Shown one piece after another: positions 22,489 to 25,252 of a stretch of 25,252 nt of DNA (the first letter of the stretch is position 1; each line of letters starts with the position of its first letter). The stretch is from Helicobacteraceae bacterium. GTDB taxonomy: Bacteria; Campylobacterota; Campylobacteria; Campylobacterales; SZUA-545. The position numbers and the translations under genes are program-made. The stretch spans positions 1 through 25,252 of the forward strand of contig JAISOU010000004.1 of the NCBI GenBank assembly GCA_031275395.1. The letters run 5' to 3'. The notes beneath the pieces are model-generated. The model saw only the letters and a program-made list of their open reading frames with translations, was not told where the DNA came from and did not search any database.

Positions 22489-24885
22489 GTGGCGGAAGAT
22501 AGGGCGATAGACGGCGAAGCGGAAACCTACACCCTAAAATCTCCCGACGAAACAGACGCGCCCGAAACGAAACAAGAGCCGTCGATCGACGCGCAAAACA
22601 AAAAAACGCGCAAAATCGACGTTTTGATCTTAAGAGCCGAAACGTTCGTCAAAAAACCGCTTGCGTGGAGCGGCGCGATTATATTTGCGGCGCTGATCAT
22701 TTTTTGGCTTCTGGCAAATCTATTTACCGCCTCTAAAGAAACGGTTTATCAGCCAAAACCGCTGAGAGCGGGCGAAGCGATCGGCGCGTCGATCGACGAT
22801 CGGGAGCTAATCGCCATCAACCGCGCAAGCTCCACGCTAGAAGGGCTGATCGCCAAAGCCGCGCTGCTTTACGAAGGCGGATCGCCAAACGAAGCGCTCG
22901 AAATATACGAACGGGTTTCGCTCTACAACGAATCGCTTTCGCTCTACAACTTGGGCGTGGCGCGAATGAAAAAAGACGAGTATAAAGGCGCGATCGAGGC
23001 TTTTGATCGCCAGATTGCGCGGCAATCGAACCGAACGCCCGGGGCGATCAACGCGGCGGTTTGCGCGCTGAAACTTAACGACGAACCGCTGTTTCGCCAT
23101 TATGTTCGCATCGCAAAAGAGGCGCTGATCGAAGAGAGCGCGTCGCCGCTTTACGGCTACTACTATACGCTCGTAGGCTACTACGACGATCGCCCTTTTG
23201 ACGCGCTACTTGGCGCGGCTACTCCGACGATCGACTATCTAAACGAAGAACAAAATCTGATACTCGCCAAAATGCGGCTACTGTTTGACGACGCGGCGGG
23301 GTCGATCGAAGCGCTGGAAAAAACCAACAGAAACGAAAATCTTTTGACGCTGGGGCTTTTATACGCGAGAATCGGCGACTATCAAAACGCGGCGGATCGG
23401 CTTTCCAAAGCGATAAACGCGAATGTAGATGTAGAGCGGGCGCAATCGGCGGCTCTTTTGGTTCATCTTAAAAACGGTTTATTCAAAGAAGCCTCCACGC
23501 TTATCAACAACGCGCTAAAAGCCGAACGCAATCCGTTTTTGTATCCGATCAGGGTCAAATTAAAAGATCGTCTTTTTGACGTCGCCGAAGCGCAAAACTA
23601 CTTCGCCGAAAGGCTACTGATCGACGAGAGCGTTTTTTTGCGGGCGATGTTTGCCTACGCGCCATATATTATGGTCGATCCAAACCGAAGCGTTACGGAA
23701 ATTCGCAAAGGTCAGATCGCTTTAAGCGGCGGCGAGATCAACGAGGCGACGGCGCTTTTGGAGCAGGCGCGATCCTTTTCGAGCGCGGGGGCGAGAATGA
23801 GCGCCGCGATCAAACTCGCTCTCAATAACCGCCTAATTTTGGCGAATCAGGCGCTAGCGAAAGCCGAAGAGGAGCTAAAAACCAGCGACTCCCTAGAGTA
23901 TAACCTCGCGCTTTCATACGCGCAACTCGGACGCTTCGCGCAAGCCTACGCGCACTTTCGCAGAGCCTACTATCTCAACTCAAAAAACGTCGAGGCGGGC
24001 GTTTATGCGGCTCTTTTATCCTCGTTTGCGGGCGCGGACGAAAGCCGTTTGATCGAGCGCTTAGACGCGGCGCTATCCGATCGCCAAGACGAGCGTAGCG
24101 TTTTTTGGCGCGCGCTTTTGGGTTTTCGCAACAACGATTTTCAGCTTTCAGAAAGCTGGCTTAACCGCGCAAATCGGGAAAATATGCCCCAATACACTCT
24201 TTTTGATCTCTTTTGCGCCGATCATTCAAACCGCCCAGACGCGCTTAAAAAAGCGGCTTTAGATTTATTAAAGCACAATCCGAACGATCCGCTCTTTAAT
24301 ATCTTTGCCTTTTACGCGGACAATAAGGATAAATCGATTCGCGTTTTTTCTTTTGAGGCGCAAAAGTTTATGGCGCGGCGCGATATGAACTTCGACTCTC
24401 TTTATTACGGATCGTCCGTAACTCGCGATCTCTATATTAAGCTAAGTTTAATCACGGGCAATTTAGAAAAAACGCGCGAACTTTTGGCTAATAAATTAGC
24501 GACGGAAAAAAACGAGCCGCGCGCGATTATGCAGGCGCTGATCGCAACCGATATTTATCGCCAAAACTTTGAAGAGGCTTACGCGATTAGCAACGCGTTA
24601 ATCGACGAACTGGGAATGCAGGACTCCGAAACGCTTTTACAAGGCGCGATCGCGTCGATTGGCGCGGGGCATAAAGAAAACGCGATCGCGCTTTTGCAGA
24701 TCGCCAAAAACGTCGATCCGAAAAACAAAGAAGCGCGTTTCGCGCTTGGGCTTTTGTATCAAGAGATTAACAACGCCAAAGGCGCGGCGCTGGAATACTC
24801 GTTAATAGGAAACGGACGCTACGAAAGCCAATTTTTCGACTTTGATATTAGAACAAGCGACGATCCCGAAAACCTCCCCCGATAA
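22489..24885 (+). CDS. Membrane-anchored TPR-repeat protein
   Basis: A 798-residue protein with an acidic and polar N-terminal 45 residues, one membrane segment (about 60-80, 'WSGAIIFAALIIFWLLANLF') and then a long run of helical TPR-type repeats to the end, for example 'YEGGSPNEALEIYERVSLYNESLSLYNLGVARM' region (123-160), 'LEYNLALSYAQLGRFAQAYAHFRRAYYLNS' region (470-500) and a last repeat 'KEARFALGLLYQEINNAKGAALEYS'. It would be a type II membrane protein with a periplasmic scaffold. A large TPR or transmembrane protein directly after serS is, as I recall, also found in Helicobacter pylori (HP1479-HP1480) and Campylobacter. The start is GTG with AAGG upstream, three bases after serS. Function unknown. 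Confidence 0.88.
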   Translation: MAEDRAIDGEAETYTLKSPDETDAPETKQEPSIDAQNKKTRKIDVLILRAETFVKKPLAWSGAIIFAALIIFWLLANLFTASKETVYQPKPLRAGEAIGASIDDRELIAINRASSTLEGLIAKAALLYEGGSPNEALEIYERVSLYNESLSLYNLGVARMKKDEYKGAIEAFDRQIARQSNRTPGAINAAVCALKLNDEPLFRHYVRIAKEALIEESASPLYGYYYTLVGYYDDRPFDALLGAATPTIDYLNEEQNLILAKMRLLFDDAAGSIEALEKTNRNENLLTLGLLYARIGDYQNAADRLSKAINANVDVERAQSAALLVHLKNGLFKEASTLINNALKAERNPFLYPIRVKLKDRLFDVAEAQNYFAERLLIDESVFLRAMFAYAPYIMVDPNRSVTEIRKGQIALSGGEINEATALLEQARSFSSAGARMSAAIKLALNNRLILANQALAKAEEELKTSDSLEYNLALSYAQLGRFAQAYAHFRRAYYLNSKNVEAGVYAALLSSFAGADESRLIERLDAALSDRQDERSVFWRALLGFRNNDFQLSESWLNRANRENMPQYTLFDLFCADHSNRPDALKKAALDLLKHNPNDPLFNIFAFYADNKDKSIRVFSFEAQKFMARRDMNFDSLYYGSSVTRDLYIKLSLITGNLEKTRELLANKLATEKNEPRAIMQALIATDIYRQNFEEAYAISNALIDELGMQDSETLLQGAIASIGAGHKENAIALLQIAKNVDPKNKEARFALGLLYQEINNAKGAALEYSLIGNGRYESQFFDFDIRTSDDPENLPR

Positions 24886-24979
24886 ACGCGCAAAGAAATA
24901 ATCGCCGCGTTTATCAAATCCGCAATTGCCGTCGTTTTCGCTTTGCCTATAACAAAACAACGGATCGCAACCTACAATT

Positions 24980-25252
24980 TTAGTCGCGTATTAGCTTCTT
25001 TTCGCCTAAATATTGCAACCCTTGGCAATCGCCTAATTCGCACGCTTTTTTTGCGTCTTGCGTCGCTTTTTTATAGTTTTCTTGAAGCGCATAAGCGCCG
25101 GCGCGATTATTGTAAGCCATTATATCGTTTGGATCGATCTTGATCGCTTGCGTGAAATCTGCGATCGCTTTTCTGTAATCGCCTAAATTATCGTAAGTTA
25201 ATCCGCGACTGTAGTAGCTTACGGCATTGTTAGGATCTTCTTTGATAGCGAT
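24980..25252 (-). CDS. TPR-repeat protein, C-terminal part (runs off the window)
   Basis: The minus strand is open from the window edge to a TAA at 24980-24982, 90 residues. It reads 'NNAVSYYSRGLTYDNLGDYR', then 'AIADFTQAIKIDPNDIMAYN', then 'YKKATQDAKKACELGDCQGL', ending 'LGEKKLIRD'. These are two TPR units with the canonical G/Y/A/P spacing and a terminal 'ACELGDC' helix common in small TPR proteins of this phylum. The gene is convergent with the large TPR protein. The plus-strand frame over the same bases is a shadow. The 94-base gap between the two genes shows no clear terminator. Confidence 0.85.
   Translation of the reverse strand: MAIKEDPNNAVSYYSRGLTYDNLGDYRKAIADFTQAIKIDPNDIMAYNNRAGAYALQENYKKATQDAKKACELGDCQGLQYLGEKKLIRD

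Noticed and set aside
24943-25143. Plus-strand 66-codon open frame near the right edge
   Set aside because: The minus strand over the same bases encodes recognisable TPR repeats to a proper stop at 24980; the plus frame is its shadow.
1-25252. CRISPR array, tRNA genes, insertion sequences, attachment sites
   Set aside because: Looked for regular direct repeats, cloverleaf-like sequences and transposase motifs in the gaps between genes; none seen.

Overview
The window reads as an ordinary chromosomal segment of a Campylobacterota (epsilonproteobacterial) genome. The evidence is an epsilon-type flagellin, the aspS-adk-ppa gene order known from Campylobacter and Helicobacter, a PglE-type sugar aminotransferase, and serS followed directly by a large membrane-anchored TPR protein, an order I recall from Helicobacter and Campylobacter. 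Base composition is more GC-rich than in those host-adapted genera. The sequence is saturated with GATC in the context CGATCG; I counted 18 copies of the octamer GCGATCGC by eye. I see no tRNA, rRNA, insertion sequence, prophage or CRISPR array.

Layout. 1-1512 (+): flagellin, followed by a strong hairpin. 1668-5313 (-): a tight operon aspS, adk, ppa, a 4-oxalocrotonate tautomerase-like gene and a compact orphan ABC ATPase. 5406-7553 (+): a DUF898 membrane protein whose frame is broken at a run of eight T, overlapping an M48 metalloprotease by TTGA. 7656-8689 (-): a superoxide reductase and a secreted cyclophilin. 8788-10392 (+): a chemoreceptor with a periplasmic c-type haem motif. 10452-10901 (+): an unrecognised small basic protein, sharing its stop palindrome with a convergent hydrogenase-maturation protease (10898-11308, -). 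11379-15119 (+): bioA, a secreted protein with a calcium-type loop, and pglE. 15140-17899 (+): a 59-residue ORF, a membrane diguanylate cyclase and der, the last two overlapping. 17947-21220 (+): two tandem paralogous haem sensors, one ending after its PAS domain and one continuing into GGDEF, separated by an intrinsic terminator. 21217-24885 (+): serS and the TPR protein. 24980-25252 (-): the C-terminal end of another TPR protein that runs off the window.

The most interesting content is a set of three membrane sensors (starting at 8788, 17947 and 19382) that share one kind of periplasmic domain, each with a 'SIFQTL/AIFQTL' segment and a single CxxCH haem-attachment motif followed by 'G.xLGxxDL', but with three different cytoplasmic ends: a methyl-accepting signalling hairpin, an Aer-like PAS domain with no output, and Aer-like PAS plus an active-type GGDEF domain. 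Together with the flagellin and a second diguanylate cyclase, this suggests a redox or gas-sensing network that connects chemotaxis and cyclic-di-GMP. That functional reading is inference; the shared motifs are visible in the sequence.

Start codons are often not ATG: aspS, bioA, the M48 protease and the first diguanylate cyclase start with TTG, and the TPR protein with GTG. Promoter calls rest on -10-like hexamers and are tentative except where noted.
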